64,000 nucleotides of DNA from Deltaproteobacteria bacterium (lineage in GTDB: Bacteria; UBA10199; JACPAL01). Shown here in pieces: positions 17,447-26,958 of the stretch. Both the position numbers and the translations under genes were made by a program. Numbering within the stretch: the first letter of the stretch is position 1; every line of letters starts with the position of its first letter. The notes beneath the pieces are model-generated. The model was not told the origin of the DNA, ran no database searches, and saw only the letters and a list, made by a program, of their open reading frames with translations. Where the stretch lies: the NCBI GenBank assembly GCA_016180845.1, contig JACPAK010000006.1, forward strand, positions 25,595 through 89,594. The letters are read 5' to 3'.

Positions 17447-19909
17447 ATGTTTCGAGACAAACCCGACCAACCGGAAGGATCCGACAGTCAAACAGGGCTG
17501 ATCGTCCCACTTCTTCCTTTAAGAGATATTATCGTTTTCCCACACATGGTGGTGCCACTCTTTGTGGGACGCGAGAAGTCTATTGCCGCCCTTGAGGAGG
17601 CGATGAGCAAGGAGAAGGATATCCTGCTCGCCGCCCAGGTAAACGCCAAGACAAACGATCCCAAGGACGAGGATATTTATAAAATCGGCACCTTGGGGAC
17701 TATCATCCAGCTTCTCCGACTCCCTGATGGGACCGTCAAGGTCCTGATCGAAGGAAAGCGCCGCGCCCGAATCAAGCAATTTCTTCCAAACACAGCCTTT
17801 TTCGTCGTTGAGGTAGAAGAGATTATCGAAAATCGGGAAGTCTCCGTGGAGGTTGAGGCGCTCATGCGAGGGATCAAGACCTCATTTGAAACCTATGTGA
17901 AGCTGAATAAGAAGATCCCGCCGGAGATGTTGGCCTCGGTGGCCACGATTGATGACCCTTCGCGATTGGCCGATACGATCGTCGCCCATCTCTCGCTGAA
18001 GCTTCCAGACAAACAAAAAATCCTTGAGATTGATAATCCGGCGGAGCGTCTCGAACGCCTCTACAGTCAGATCCAATCGGAAATTGAAATCCTCCAGGTG
18101 GAAAGAAAGATTCGCACCCGTGTCAAAAAGCAGATGGAGAAGACCCAGAAGGAATATTACCTCAACGAGCAGATGCAGGCAATTCAAAGAGAGCTCGGAG
18201 AGCGCGACGAGTTCAAGAGCGAGCTCCAGGAGCTGGAAGAAAAAATTAAGAGCAAGAAGATGAGCGCTGAGGCGACGAAGAAGGTCAAAAAGGAATTTAA
18301 GAAGCTCAAACTGATGAGCCCGATGTCGGCCGAGGCGACTGTTGTCAGAAACTATATTGATTGGATCATGTCGCTCCCATGGTACGACATGACAGAAGAC
18401 AAGCTGGATCTGAAGGAAGCGGAACGAATCCTCGAGGAGGATCACTACGGTCTCAAAAAACCGAAGGAAAGAATCATAGAATATCTTGCGGTTCGGAGCC
18501 TCGTCGACAAGATGAAAGGCCCGATCCTCTGTTTCGTCGGTCCTCCGGGTGTTGGAAAGACTTCTCTCGGAAAATCAATCGCCCGCGCCATGGGACGTAA
18601 ATTCGTCCGCTGTTCGTTGGGCGGTGTGCGTGATGAAGCGGAGATCCGGGGACATCGAAGGACCTATATCGGGGCCCTGCCAGGCAAGGTTATTCAAAGT
18701 CTCAAAAAGGCCAACTCCAGCAACCCGGTCTTTTTGCTCGATGAGGTCGACAAGATGAGTATGGATTTTCGAGGTGACCCCTCTGCGGCACTCCTCGAGG
18801 TCCTCGATCCCGAACAAAACAGCGCCTTCCAGGATCATTATCTCGATCTTGATTATGACCTCTCGAATGTCATGTTTATTACCACGGCAAATACCCTGCA
18901 TTCGATCCCTCTTCCCCTTCAAGACCGAATGGAGATTATTCGTCTCGCTGGTTACACAGAGATCGAGAAGCTTCATATCGCCCGAAAATACCTCTTGAAG
19001 AAAGAGCTCGAGGCACACGGCTTAACTCCAGAAAACATGGAGATGTCGGATACCATTCTCAAACTGATCATTCGCCGCTATACAAAGGAGGCCGGCGTCC
19101 GAAATCTGGAGAGAGAAATTGCCACGGTCTGCCGCAAGATCGCCAAAGAGATCGCCATGAAGGGACGAGACAAAAAAATCAGGGTGACTCAGCATCTCAT
19201 CAAGGAATATCTGGGTGTTCCGAAGTTCCGCTTCGGGATCATGGAAGAAAAAGACCAGATCGGCATGGCAAATGGCTTGGCCTGGACCGAGGTTGGTGGA
19301 GAGCTGCTCACCACGGAAGTGACTGTCATGCCGGGAAAAGGTCAGCTGATTGTGACCGGGAAACTTGGTGATGTCATGAAGGAATCTGCCCAGGCAGCGA
19401 TGAGCTATGTGCGGTCGCGCGCCGAGAGCATGGGTATCCCCAGGAACTTCTACCAACGAGTCGATATCCATATCCATGTTCCTGAGGGAGCGGTTCCGAA
19501 GGACGGTCCTTCAGCCGGTATTACCTTGACCACAGCGATCACCTCCGCCCTCCTCAAGATTCCTGTCAAAAAAGATGTCTCGATGACGGGAGAGATCACA
19601 CTTCGAGGTAACGTCTTGCCGATCGGGGGACTCAAAGAAAAAACCCTCGCTGCCCATCGTGCCGGAATTAAAACTGTCATCATTCCAAAAGAGAATGAAA
19701 AAGATCTAGAGGAGATCCCGAAAAAAATTCTCAATGAACTTCAGATTATCATGGTCGAACATATGGACGAGGTTCTGAAGAACGCCCTTGTCCTTAAAGA
19801 TCCCAATAAATTGTTTAAAAAAGTCGAAAGCCCCCTTCTCCCTCCTCCCACTGAAGAGACTGCATATCCTAGGGAGCGCGCTCGCGTTGAACCTCCCGTC
19901 ACGCATTAA
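17447..19909 (+). CDS. lon: Lon ATP-dependent protease
   Basis: The 820-residue LonA-type protease has an N-terminal substrate-recognition domain (about 20-215), a coiled-coil linker, an AAA+ module with Walker A G-P-P-G-V-G-K-T at 365-372, and a C-terminal peptidase domain with the Ser-Lys dyad S689 (P-K-D-G-P-S-A-G) and K730 (G-G-L-K-E-K). It degrades damaged and regulatory proteins in the cytosol. It lies 51 bases after clpX. The gap holds TTGCTT, then TAGATT at 17-base spacing, a weak promoter candidate that might allow independent or heat-inducible transcription. The C-terminal tail after residue 790 is a short Pro-rich extension. Confidence 0.98.
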   Translation: MFRDKPDQPEGSDSQTGLIVPLLPLRDIIVFPHMVVPLFVGREKSIAALEEAMSKEKDILLAAQVNAKTNDPKDEDIYKIGTLGTIIQLLRLPDGTVKVLIEGKRRARIKQFLPNTAFFVVEVEEIIENREVSVEVEALMRGIKTSFETYVKLNKKIPPEMLASVATIDDPSRLADTIVAHLSLKLPDKQKILEIDNPAERLERLYSQIQSEIEILQVERKIRTRVKKQMEKTQKEYYLNEQMQAIQRELGERDEFKSELQELEEKIKSKKMSAEATKKVKKEFKKLKLMSPMSAEATVVRNYIDWIMSLPWYDMTEDKLDLKEAERILEEDHYGLKKPKERIIEYLAVRSLVDKMKGPILCFVGPPGVGKTSLGKSIARAMGRKFVRCSLGGVRDEAEIRGHRRTYIGALPGKVIQSLKKANSSNPVFLLDEVDKMSMDFRGDPSAALLEVLDPEQNSAFQDHYLDLDYDLSNVMFITTANTLHSIPLPLQDRMEIIRLAGYTEIEKLHIARKYLLKKELEAHGLTPENMEMSDTILKLIIRRYTKEAGVRNLEREIATVCRKIAKEIAMKGRDKKIRVTQHLIKEYLGVPKFRFGIMEEKDQIGMANGLAWTEVGGELLTTEVTVMPGKGQLIVTGKLGDVMKESAQAAMSYVRSRAESMGIPRNFYQRVDIHIHVPEGAVPKDGPSAGITLTTAITSALLKIPVKKDVSMTGEITLRGNVLPIGGLKEKTLAAHRAGIKTVIIPKENEKDLEEIPKKILNELQIIMVEHMDEVLKNALVLKDPNKLFKKVESPLLPPPTEETAYPRERARVEPPVTH

Positions 19910-19938
19910 AAGTAAATAGAGGATTTGAATGGATCCCG

Positions 19939-20012
19939 CGGGGACGACGGGGCTCGAACCCGCAACCTCCGCCGTGACAGGGCGGCGATCTAACCAATTG
20001 ATCTACGTCCCC
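19939..20012 (-). tRNA. tRNA-Asp (anticodon GTC)
   Basis: The acceptor stem is GGGGACG/CGTCCCC, the anticodon stem CCGCC/GGCGG encloses CTGTCAC with anticodon GTC, and the T arm is GCGGG-TTCGAGC-CCCGT. The discriminator is G and CCA is not encoded. It follows tRNA-Val by 19 bases on the same strand, so the two are probably one transcript. Confidence 0.96.
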
Positions 20013-20031
20013 ACGCGACCCACACTTTGAA

Positions 20032-20103
20032 TGGGCGCGGTAGGTATCGAACCCACGACCCCCTCGGTGTAAACGAGGTGCTCTACCACTGAGCTACGCG
20101 CCC
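20032..20103 (-). tRNA. tRNA-Val (anticodon TAC)
   Basis: The acceptor stem is GGGCGCG/CGCGCCC, the anticodon stem CCTCG/CGAGG encloses TTTACAC with anticodon TAC, and the T arm is GTGGG-TTCGATA-CCTAC. The discriminator is A and CCA is not encoded. It is the upstream member of a Val-Asp pair. Confidence 0.96.
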
Positions 20104-20238
20104 GACAAGGAGATCACTTATCTAATACTCAAGGTACAAATTCAAACAATAATTTACTTGCCCTGTCTTTTCCACGCAACGAATAACCTTAAAGATGCGA
20201 TGAATAGCCCTACTTAACTTATTAACTTAGGAGGATTT

Positions 20239-20970
20239 ATGGCAGCAACAGGACCGAGAAGACGTACCGCAACATTCACAGGACTCCCCGCTGTGGGCAA
20301 CCTTCCTCTTATGCAGGCAAGGCTTGGTGAAACCATTACGATACTCGGGGCATCCCCGCAGGGACCCTTTCGAAGGAGGCCTATTGATTTTGTCCCTGAT
20401 GGTTCGCCAGGACATTATCGTCCTGATTTACGACCTCATCCTATATCAATATTTGAACAAAGGGTCTGGAGGGTAATGCGAAGTAGGACCCCAGAACCAG
20501 CACTAAGGATGCAGGGTGAAATTGCCACCTGGCTGAGAAATGTAACCCTCCTGAGAACCCACCTGATGTCCAAACTTCGTGATTGGAGAGGACTGGAAGG
20601 AGAAGCAGCAGCTCAGCTTGAAGCGTCGATTGCTCAGATTGGTTTCGATATTGATAGCGCCACGACAGCCAACAGAACCTGGGGAACCCTTTTACGAAAG
20701 GTAAAACCTGATTCTTCTCCTCGAATTGTTATCGCGGAATCTGTTCCAAGGGCTGTCATTGAATCGGTAGGAAAAGTGGCCAAAAATGCCGCCGTACTTC
20801 GAATGGGTGGAGAATTTGCTGAATTCTTTTCCGGACCTGTGGGGCTTGCAGAGAGACCCGCCCATATGGTTCGTCTTTTTGGAGGTTTCTGCACAATGGC
20901 AAAGGCAGCCGGCTTACTTTCGATTGCAGGAATTGTCGTTCTGGGTGCAATAACAGCGTTTAATTCTTAA
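20239..20970 (+). CDS. Hypothetical protein with C-terminal hydrophobic segment
   Basis: The 243-residue protein has a strong ribosome-binding site (AGGAGG, 5 bases ahead). The first 75 residues are Arg/Pro-rich and probably extended. Residues about 85-150 are helical (Met-Gln-Gly-Glu to Ala-Gln-Ile-Gly), and the last 20 residues form one hydrophobic helix ending at the C-terminus, compatible with a tail anchor. No signal peptide, catalytic motif or known domain is recognised. It converges on pyrD with a 4-base overlap of the ends. It stands alone after the tRNA pair. Confidence 0.65.
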   Translation: MAATGPRRRTATFTGLPAVGNLPLMQARLGETITILGASPQGPFRRRPIDFVPDGSPGHYRPDLRPHPISIFEQRVWRVMRSRTPEPALRMQGEIATWLRNVTLLRTHLMSKLRDWRGLEGEAAAQLEASIAQIGFDIDSATTANRTWGTLLRKVKPDSSPRIVIAESVPRAVIESVGKVAKNAAVLRMGGEFAEFFSGPVGLAERPAHMVRLFGGFCTMAKAAGLLSIAGIVVLGAITAFNS

Positions 20971-21986
20971 ACTATCAATTGTTTTAGAATCCACCTGGGA
21001 AAAGAAGGCCCTCCATACACAAAGCCGGTATACGTCTGGAGAAGATCGGCGCCCGCCTCCCGTTTCTTTTTTGCCCCATTCCCATCCATAACCCCACCGA
21101 CACCGATCAAAACCAATTTGTCACCAAAATGTTTCTTTAGAACCTCAAGCATCTCCGTGCTCCGTTTAAAGAGGGGTTGGCCGGAGATCCCCCCATCCCC
21201 GTTGACCTTTCCTTTCAAGCCTTCACGCGAAATTGTCGTATTGGTCACAATCAATCCCACCAATCCCCTCTCAAGGGAAACCTTTCCGCATTGAATCGCA
21301 CCCTCATCGGAGAGGTCTGGTGAAAGCTTGAGCAAAAGGGGACGTGGGATTTTTCGTTTCTGATTGGCGGAGCTCAAGGTATCGAGAAGATTCGAAAGCC
21401 GGCCCTCCTCCTGGAGGTCTCTAAGACCGGGCGTATTCGGGCTCGAGACGTTGATCACCAGATAATCGGCAACATCGGCCACAGCAGAAAAAGATTCGAG
21501 ATAATCTTGGGACGCCTGTTCCAAGGGAACAACTTTCGACTTGCCGATATTTACCCCGACCGGGACCTTCACCCTCCCCTTCTTCCGAACCTTTTCAATC
21601 CTCTCCGCGACACAACGCGCCCCTTCATTATTGAAACCGAGACGATTCAGGAGCGCCTGATCCTCTGGGAGTCGGAAAAGACGCGGTTTTGGATTTCCTG
21701 TTTGAGGTTTTGCGGTCACCGTTCCAACCTCAACAAAACCAAACCCCAGTGCCTGCCAGGCTGGTAGCGCAACTCCATTTTTGTCAAAGCCAGCCGCAAG
21801 CCCTAACGGATTTGGGAACTCAACTCCAAAGAGTTGCCGGCGTAACGTCGGATTCCTTGCAATATCTGTTTTAGGAAGATCAATTCGGCAAAAGCAAGAC
21901 CAGGAAGCGAGCGCTTTTAAGACAAGATCATGTGCCTTTTCGGCATCCAGCGTAAAAAAGGCTTTTCGTAAAAATTTCCAGATCAC
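20967..21986 (-). CDS. pyrD: Dihydroorotate dehydrogenase (quinone), class 2
   Basis: The 339-residue flavoprotein catalyses the fourth step of pyrimidine synthesis, oxidising dihydroorotate to orotate with quinone. The N-terminal amphipathic helices (first 40 residues) that dock the class 2 enzyme on the membrane are present. The FMN barrel has N-P-L-G-L-A-A-G-F-D-K-N, a T-A-K-P-Q-x-G-N-P-K-P-R segment, N-R-L-G-F-N-N, the catalytic-Ser motif N-V-S-S-P-N-T-P-G-L, and G-V-G-G-V near the C-terminus. Its start overlaps the end of ald by 4 bases, so ald-pyrD form a unit on the minus strand. Confidence 0.97.
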   Translation of the reverse strand: MIWKFLRKAFFTLDAEKAHDLVLKALASWSCFCRIDLPKTDIARNPTLRRQLFGVEFPNPLGLAAGFDKNGVALPAWQALGFGFVEVGTVTAKPQTGNPKPRLFRLPEDQALLNRLGFNNEGARCVAERIEKVRKKGRVKVPVGVNIGKSKVVPLEQASQDYLESFSAVADVADYLVINVSSPNTPGLRDLQEEGRLSNLLDTLSSANQKRKIPRPLLLKLSPDLSDEGAIQCGKVSLERGLVGLIVTNTTISREGLKGKVNGDGGISGQPLFKRSTEMLEVLKKHFGDKLVLIGVGGVMDGNGAKKKREAGADLLQTYTGFVYGGPSFPRWILKQLIV

Positions 21987-23050
21987 TGAAGTCCTGGCAA
22001 GACGACTTCCCCACGAACCAGATTCACACCTTTTTTCAAGGCAGGATCTTCCCGGGTCGCCCGTTCAAAACCGAGGTCGGCAATCTTCTTCACATAGGGA
22101 AATGTGGCGCGGGAGAGCGCCTCCGAGGCGCTTCGTGGAACCAAAGAAGGCATATTGGCGACCGCGTTATGGATAATCCCATGACGGAGGTAGATCGGCT
22201 TATCATGGGTTGTGACATGAATCCCCTCCACACACCCACCTTGGTCAATCGCGACATCCACAATCACAGATCCTGCCACCATCCTCTGGATCATCTCCTT
22301 CGTTACAACCCTCGGGGCACGACGCCCCGCAATCAAGACAGCCCCAATAACGAGATCGGTCCGGGGCATCACCTCCATAATCGCCGGCAAAGAGGAAACA
22401 ACCGTCTCCAATCGATCCGAAATTTTTTGACGGATCATTTCTAATTTAACCTTATCCAGATCGAAAACGGTCACGTTCGCCCCCAGACCATGGGCGGTTA
22501 TGGCAGCATGAGTCCCGACATTTCCGGCCCCAATGACCGTCACATGCCCCCGGTCTTTTCCCAAGACCCCTGAGAGAAGCTTTCCCTTGCCACCAAAATC
22601 TTTTCGGAGATAGTTCGCCCCCATCAGAGAAGCGAGCTTTCCGGCGATCTCGCTCATCGGCGCCAGAAGCGGCAACCGACCATCTTCTGTCTGAACCGTT
22701 TCATAGCCGATTCCGATGATTTTACGTCGCAGGAGTATCTTGATCAAAGAAGGATAACCGGCGAGATGCAGATACGTAAAAAGGATCTGCCCCTCACGAA
22801 AGAGATTGAATTCTGAGGACTGAGGTTCCTTCACCTTCACAACCATCTCACTGGTCCGGAAGAGCTCGTCGCGAGCCATGATCTTTGCCCCCGCATCACG
22901 ATATTCAGCATCACCCCATCCCGCCCCAAGACCAGCATGCCTCTCGACCAAAACGGTATGCCCTGCACGAATGATGTCCCGAACCCCGATCGGGGTCATT
23001 GAGACGCGGTATTCGTACTCTTTAACTTCCTTTGGAATTCCTAAAATCAT
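21983..23050 (-). CDS. ald: Alanine dehydrogenase
   Basis: The 355-residue NAD-dependent enzyme interconverts alanine with pyruvate and ammonia. Family motifs are visible: G-I-P-K-E-V-K with R15-equivalent in E-Y-R-V, the K in V-K-V-K-E-P, H in Y-L-H-L-A-G, the Rossmann G-A-G-N-V-G-T-H-A-A, and D in V-D-V-A-I-D-Q-G-G. It is about 15 residues shorter than usual at the C-terminus, ending V-L-P-G-L-Q. The frame is open to 23125, but residues before M-I-L-G-I-P are encoded by a palindromic repeat and by larE. The ATG at 23050 follows GGGGGTGAT, a strong ribosome-binding site supplied by that repeat. Confidence 0.95.
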   Translation of the reverse strand: MILGIPKEVKEYEYRVSMTPIGVRDIIRAGHTVLVERHAGLGAGWGDAEYRDAGAKIMARDELFRTSEMVVKVKEPQSSEFNLFREGQILFTYLHLAGYPSLIKILLRRKIIGIGYETVQTEDGRLPLLAPMSEIAGKLASLMGANYLRKDFGGKGKLLSGVLGKDRGHVTVIGAGNVGTHAAITAHGLGANVTVFDLDKVKLEMIRQKISDRLETVVSSLPAIMEVMPRTDLVIGAVLIAGRRAPRVVTKEMIQRMVAGSVIVDVAIDQGGCVEGIHVTTHDKPIYLRHGIIHNAVANMPSLVPRSASEALSRATFPYVKKIADLGFERATREDPALKKGVNLVRGEVVLPGLQ

Positions 23051-23053
23051 ATC

Positions 23054-23088
23054 ACCCCCATCCCCTCTTATCTTAAGAGGGGGGCAAG
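23054..23088. repeat. G/C-run palindromic repeat between larE and ald
   Basis: On the minus strand this reads CTTGCCCCCCTCTTAAG, then a short loop, AGAGGGG and TGGGGG. It has the same plan as the copy inside murF (57251-57296). It encodes the last six residues of LarE and its stop, and it supplies the ald ribosome-binding site. It belongs to a type of short dispersed palindrome seen in many bacteria. Confidence 0.7.
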
Positions 23089-23841
23089 ATCTATTGTTGC
23101 ATGAGCAAAACCACTTTCGCGACAAAGTTGATCTACCTTCTCACGCACCTCAGAAACCAACAATCTAGCGAGCTCATCCTGTCCCAATTCAATCCTCACA
23201 ATCGGTTCATGAAACCTCGCCCGAAAAACCTTAAAGCCGAGCTCAGACAAGCCTGATTCAATGTTATCAATTCTCCTGAGCCGCTCCGGTGTCACCTCAG
23301 TCCCAACCGGAAAACGGGAGGAGAGGCAAGCGAGCGCCGGTTTCTCAGCAGTCGACAAACCAAGCTCACGTGACAACGCCCGAATCTCCACTTTCGTAAG
23401 ACCCGCCTCAACGAGTGGTGATCGAATCTGGTAATCTTGAGCCGCCTTGAGACCCGGTCGGATATCCGAGAGATCATCGACATTCGTCCCATTCACAATC
23501 ACCTGGATCCCCAGCTCCTTCGCCTTCGGGATCAGATATTGATAAAGCTCCGACTTACAGAAATAGCATCGATCCCCCCGATTGGCGCGATAGTCCGGAT
23601 TTTCAAGCTCCTTGGTCTCGACCGTTAAATGTTTGATCCCGATCCCTTTGGCAACATGATGGAGATCAGCCACTTCATAACTGGGAAAAGAGGGAGAAAG
23701 GGCCGTCACCGCCACGGCACGATCTCCAAGGAGATCAAAAGCAACTTTCGCCACAAAGGCTGAATCGACTCCACCTGAATAGGCGACAAGGACCGACCCC
23801 ATTCCATTCAAAATTTCCTGAAGTTTTTCCAGTTTTTGCAT
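23068..23841 (-). CDS. larE: LarE-type sacrificial sulfur transferase
   Basis: The 257-residue PP-loop ATPase belongs to the LarE family, which donates sulfur to pyridinium bis-carboxylate in building the nickel-pincer nucleotide cofactor of lactate racemase. The PP-loop is S-G-G-V-D-S near residue 22. An R-C-Y-F-C-K motif is near 90 and A-C-L-S-S-R-F, carrying the sulfur-donating Cys in characterised LarE, near 170. larA, larB and larC are not in the window, so it may serve another nickel-pincer enzyme elsewhere. The start at ATG 23841 fits the family; a TTG at 23880 adds 13 Cys-containing residues without family support. The C-terminus is encoded by a palindromic repeat. Confidence 0.88.
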   Translation of the reverse strand: MQKLEKLQEILNGMGSVLVAYSGGVDSAFVAKVAFDLLGDRAVAVTALSPSFPSYEVADLHHVAKGIGIKHLTVETKELENPDYRANRGDRCYFCKSELYQYLIPKAKELGIQVIVNGTNVDDLSDIRPGLKAAQDYQIRSPLVEAGLTKVEIRALSRELGLSTAEKPALACLSSRFPVGTEVTPERLRRIDNIESGLSELGFKVFRARFHEPIVRIELGQDELARLLVSEVREKVDQLCRESGFAHATIDLAPLLR

Positions 23842-23930
23842 GGACGTTTGAAAATTAGGACACGAACACCGGCCGGTCAAGGAGAGAAAGATATTGACTC
23901 GATGAGGCGTGGGGCGTAGTTCTCGGCGTC

Positions 23931-24272
23931 ATGTTACGAGAAGTGATCGAGGATGCCCTTCAGCGGGGAGAGAGACTCAAAAAAGACATCGTGGGGCAGG
24001 TCCTCAGTTCCGCGGCCTTGAGTGAACTCATTAATAACAAAAAATTTACCGATACCGTTGCCAAGATTATTGAGACAAAAGATGAAATTGCGAAAACTCT
24101 TCGACGGCGGGTTGAAGATGTCCTCAAAATGATGCGCATCCCCTCCTGTCAGGACATCACCTCCTATCACAGGCGCGTTGAAAAACTGGAGAACCAGATC
24201 GAGCAGATTGGCCATCATCTCAAGAAAATTTCTCGCAAGACTCCCGCAAAGAAAAAATCCAAGAGAAAATAA
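23931..24272 (+). CDS. Small coiled-coil, phasin-like protein
   Basis: The 113-residue protein is almost entirely helical, with heptad-like spacing from residue 8 to 95 and a very basic tail (the last 15 residues are mainly Lys, Arg, Ser and Pro). Shape and composition recall phasin-like or poly-hydroxyalkanoate granule-associated proteins and histone H1-like tails, but there is no diagnostic motif. It diverges from larE across 90 bases, where TTGACT and TAGTTC at 17-base spacing form a possible promoter. The stop is 1 base before the next ATG, so it is translationally coupled to the methyltransferase. Confidence 0.65.
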   Translation: MLREVIEDALQRGERLKKDIVGQVLSSAALSELINNKKFTDTVAKIIETKDEIAKTLRRRVEDVLKMMRIPSCQDITSYHRRVEKLENQIEQIGHHLKKISRKTPAKKKSKRK

Positions 24273-24273
24273 A

Positions 24274-25068
24274 ATGATTTTAATGGATGGGGCAATGGGA
24301 ACTATGCTCCTGATGCATGGAATCCCTGGAAATTCCTGTCTCGAAGAATTGAACGAAAAACGTCCCGGTTTAATCCGTGAAATCCACCGCAGCTACGCCG
24401 AGGCGGGAGCCAAGGTCATCATCACAAACAGTTTCGGAGCCAACAGACTTCGTCTGAACTCCTCAAAAAAAGTGGAGCGATTGAATCGAAAGGCGGTAAA
24501 AATCGCCCGTCAGGCAGCGCGAAAGGTGAAGGTCTTCGCCTCAATAGGTCCTCTCGGAAGAGAGGCGCGAAAGTTAAAGCAGACTGCAATGATCAAGGCT
24601 TTTAGCGAGCAGGTGAAGGCACTCGAAAAGGAGAAGCCTGATGGTTATCTGATCGAAACGATGACCTCTCTCACAGAGGCCGAGGCGGCAATCTTGGCGG
24701 TCCGTGAGGTTTCGGATCGGTATCTGATCGTTTCAATGACATTCCCAAGGGGTCTCCCCAAAAAGAACCAAAGGATGATGGATCTCATGAGCATGACACT
24801 GCGTGAGGCGGGGGCTGATTGTATTGGCGCCAACTGTGGCCTTCATCCGGAGGAGGTCTTCAACTTCCTCAATATTTTTCGAATGCATGATCCAGGTCCC
24901 TGGTTTGCGAAACCAGCCAGCGGCCTGCCAACGCGACCGATTTTCCCGGAGGAGTTTGCGAAATGGGGACTTCGGATAGCCAATCTTGGCGTTACCTATA
25001 TCGGTGGGTGTTGTGGGACAACACCGGTGCACATTCGGTTGTTGGGAGAGAAGTTAAAGAAAATTTGA
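24274..25068 (+). CDS. Homocysteine S-methyltransferase family protein
   Basis: The 264-residue stand-alone barrel matches the N-terminal domain of MetH and betaine-homocysteine methyltransferases. It starts M-D-G-A-M-G-T-M-L and has the T-N-S-F-G-A-N segment. Its zinc ligands are the Cys in G-A-N-C-G near 182 and the Cys pair in G-G-C-C-G-T-T-P near 249. It should transfer a methyl group to homocysteine zinc-thiolate. The donor is unknown because no B12-binding domain is attached or adjacent. The frame extends upstream to 24178, but that part overlaps the previous gene; ATG 24274 fits the family start exactly. Its end overlaps the cyclase gene by 15 bases, convergently. Confidence 0.9.
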   Translation: MILMDGAMGTMLLMHGIPGNSCLEELNEKRPGLIREIHRSYAEAGAKVIITNSFGANRLRLNSSKKVERLNRKAVKIARQAARKVKVFASIGPLGREARKLKQTAMIKAFSEQVKALEKEKPDGYLIETMTSLTEAEAAILAVREVSDRYLIVSMTFPRGLPKKNQRMMDLMSMTLREAGADCIGANCGLHPEEVFNFLNIFRMHDPGPWFAKPASGLPTRPIFPEEFAKWGLRIANLGVTYIGGCCGTTPVHIRLLGEKLKKI

Positions 25069-26958
25069 AGGGGAGATACCCAATATCTCATGAACCCGAA
25101 TCGCTTCCTCTTTGCCTTTCACCCGAATCTCCCCTTTGAAACGAGACTCAACCGCCTCGGAAGCAGCCTTATACGTTGATTCACTCATCAGAAGCGTTGT
25201 CCCGAGATCCTTGTTGGCCCCTTGGAGCCGCGCCGCGAGATTCACCGCATCTCCCATAACCGTATAGTTGAGTCGTTCCCTTGTCCCGACATTCCCGAGC
25301 ACAACAGGCCCTGTATGAAGCCCGATCCCGATCCTGAATTCAGCGATCCCATACTTTTGATGAAAAAGAGATTCGATCTCTTGAGTTGCCTTTTGCACCC
25401 TCAGGGCAGCGCGACAGGCCCTCAAAGGATGATCCGGCGTGACCGCAGGGGCCCCGAAGATCGCCATGATCCCGTCTCCCAAAAATTTGTCGATATATCC
25501 CCCTTCTTCAATAATTATTTTGGAAATCGGATCGAAAAATTCATTCATGAGTTGAACCAGTTTTTCAGGATCCATCTTTTCGGAGTGGGAGGTAAAATTC
25601 CTCACGTCAGAAAAGAAGATGGTGCACTCAACTCTCTGCCCTCCGAGCTTCAGCTTCTGAGGTTCACGAATCAACTCCTCCACGATATCGGGATGCAAGT
25701 AAGAATGGAATATTTTCCGAATCTCCCGCTTCTGTCTCTCCTCGACAATCCCCCGATGAATCGTCATCGATAGAGCCACAACCGACCATTGTAAAATCGG
25801 AGTCGAGAGTGAAAAAATTGTCCCTTGCTGAAAGAGCCATTGGACAAAAAAAGCATAGACAACCAAAATGACACCGAACAGAAGAACCCCTGTCAGAATC
25901 TTAAGACGAGGCATCCAAAAAACGAGGAGAAAAGTCACGAGGGCCATGACTCCCAAGGCACCGAGGCGCGTCCCATCGTTTTGAATCAGGAAATCTCCCT
26001 GATAGAGATTATCCAGGAAATTCGCCTGGACAAAGACACCGGGCAACGCCGAGGAAACAGGTGTGACCCTCAGATCATAGATCCCGATCGCCGTCGCACC
26101 GACAAGAACCGTTTTGCCACTCAATGTTTCCTTCGACACACCTCCTTGCAGCAGGTCAGTAGCCGAATAAACGGGAAAGAGCTCCTCGCCTCCCCGATAA
26201 TTGATCAGAATCTCCCCATGGCGATTTGTCGGAATCAATCGGGAACCGACGCTCATGCCAACCAGAGCCCCTGAGCCATCCTTGACCGGCACGGGATCAT
26301 ACCCTTTTGAATAATAGGAAAAGGTCTCGAGCCCTAACGAAGGAAAAAACTTGTCTCGATAGGTCACCATCAGGGGAAACCGGCGCAGTGTCCCATCCGG
26401 ATCTGGGAAAATATTGAAAAAACCCTGCCGGTTTGTCACCTGAGCGATGGTGCCTGTGTTCGCGACCACCCCCACCATTTTCCTCAAGTCATCCTGAAGA
26501 CCCGAAATCTCCGGGAAGGCGGTCGGAAGGATTTCACGGAAGGCCTCATCCATTTTATGAGAGGAAATCTCCGCCGCCTTTAATTCCTTTTCACTCTGGT
26601 AAAAATAGTAACCGAGGATCAGATGACTTCGGCTCGCAAGCGCCTCGGCCAAAAGCCGATCGTCCTCTGAGGCCTCGGCAAACATAATATCCATTTCGAT
26701 CAACCGGGGATCACCCTGATTGATTTTCTGGATCAGCGAGGCGATTTTGGAACGCGGCCAAGGCCAGCGCCCCTCCTGACTCAGGCTCTTTTCATCAATA
26801 GCAACAACGATAATTTCCCCCGTCGTTTTTTTGGCCCCTCTCCACTGGAAGAGCCAATCAAGTGATTTCATCTCAGACGATGAAACGGGGGGAAGATCCA
26901 AAAGATTTAAAAGAGAAAAAATGAGAAGGGAGGCTAATGCTAAAAGATAACGTTTCAC
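25054..26958 (-). CDS. CHASE2-domain adenylate/guanylate cyclase
   Basis: The 634-residue membrane receptor has an N-terminal signal/membrane helix, a large periplasmic CHASE2 sensor (about 25-330, with D-W-x-F-x-W-R-G and V-V-A-I-D-E-K-S-L-x-x-x-G-R-W-P-W-P-R near its start), three membrane helices (about 335-405), and a class III nucleotide cyclase domain. The metal-binding aspartates are D451 (F-F-S-D-V-R-N-F-T) and D495 (F-L-G-D-G-I-M-A-I-F-G), and N-Y-T-V-M-G-D-A-V-N-L-A follows. It should make cAMP or cGMP in response to an envelope signal. It is last in a four-gene operon and overlaps the lipoprotein gene by 4 bases. Confidence 0.93.
   Translation of the reverse strand: MKRYLLALASLLIFSLLNLLDLPPVSSSEMKSLDWLFQWRGAKKTTGEIIVVAIDEKSLSQEGRWPWPRSKIASLIQKINQGDPRLIEMDIMFAEASEDDRLLAEALASRSHLILGYYFYQSEKELKAAEISSHKMDEAFREILPTAFPEISGLQDDLRKMVGVVANTGTIAQVTNRQGFFNIFPDPDGTLRRFPLMVTYRDKFFPSLGLETFSYYSKGYDPVPVKDGSGALVGMSVGSRLIPTNRHGEILINYRGGEELFPVYSATDLLQGGVSKETLSGKTVLVGATAIGIYDLRVTPVSSALPGVFVQANFLDNLYQGDFLIQNDGTRLGALGVMALVTFLLVFWMPRLKILTGVLLFGVILVVYAFFVQWLFQQGTIFSLSTPILQWSVVALSMTIHRGIVEERQKREIRKIFHSYLHPDIVEELIREPQKLKLGGQRVECTIFFSDVRNFTSHSEKMDPEKLVQLMNEFFDPISKIIIEEGGYIDKFLGDGIMAIFGAPAVTPDHPLRACRAALRVQKATQEIESLFHQKYGIAEFRIGIGLHTGPVVLGNVGTRERLNYTVMGDAVNLAARLQGANKDLGTTLLMSESTYKAASEAVESRFKGEIRVKGKEEAIRVHEILGISPSNFL

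Noticed and set aside
23438..23460. Possible split of LarE into two genes
   Set aside because: The frame is continuous through all LarE motifs.
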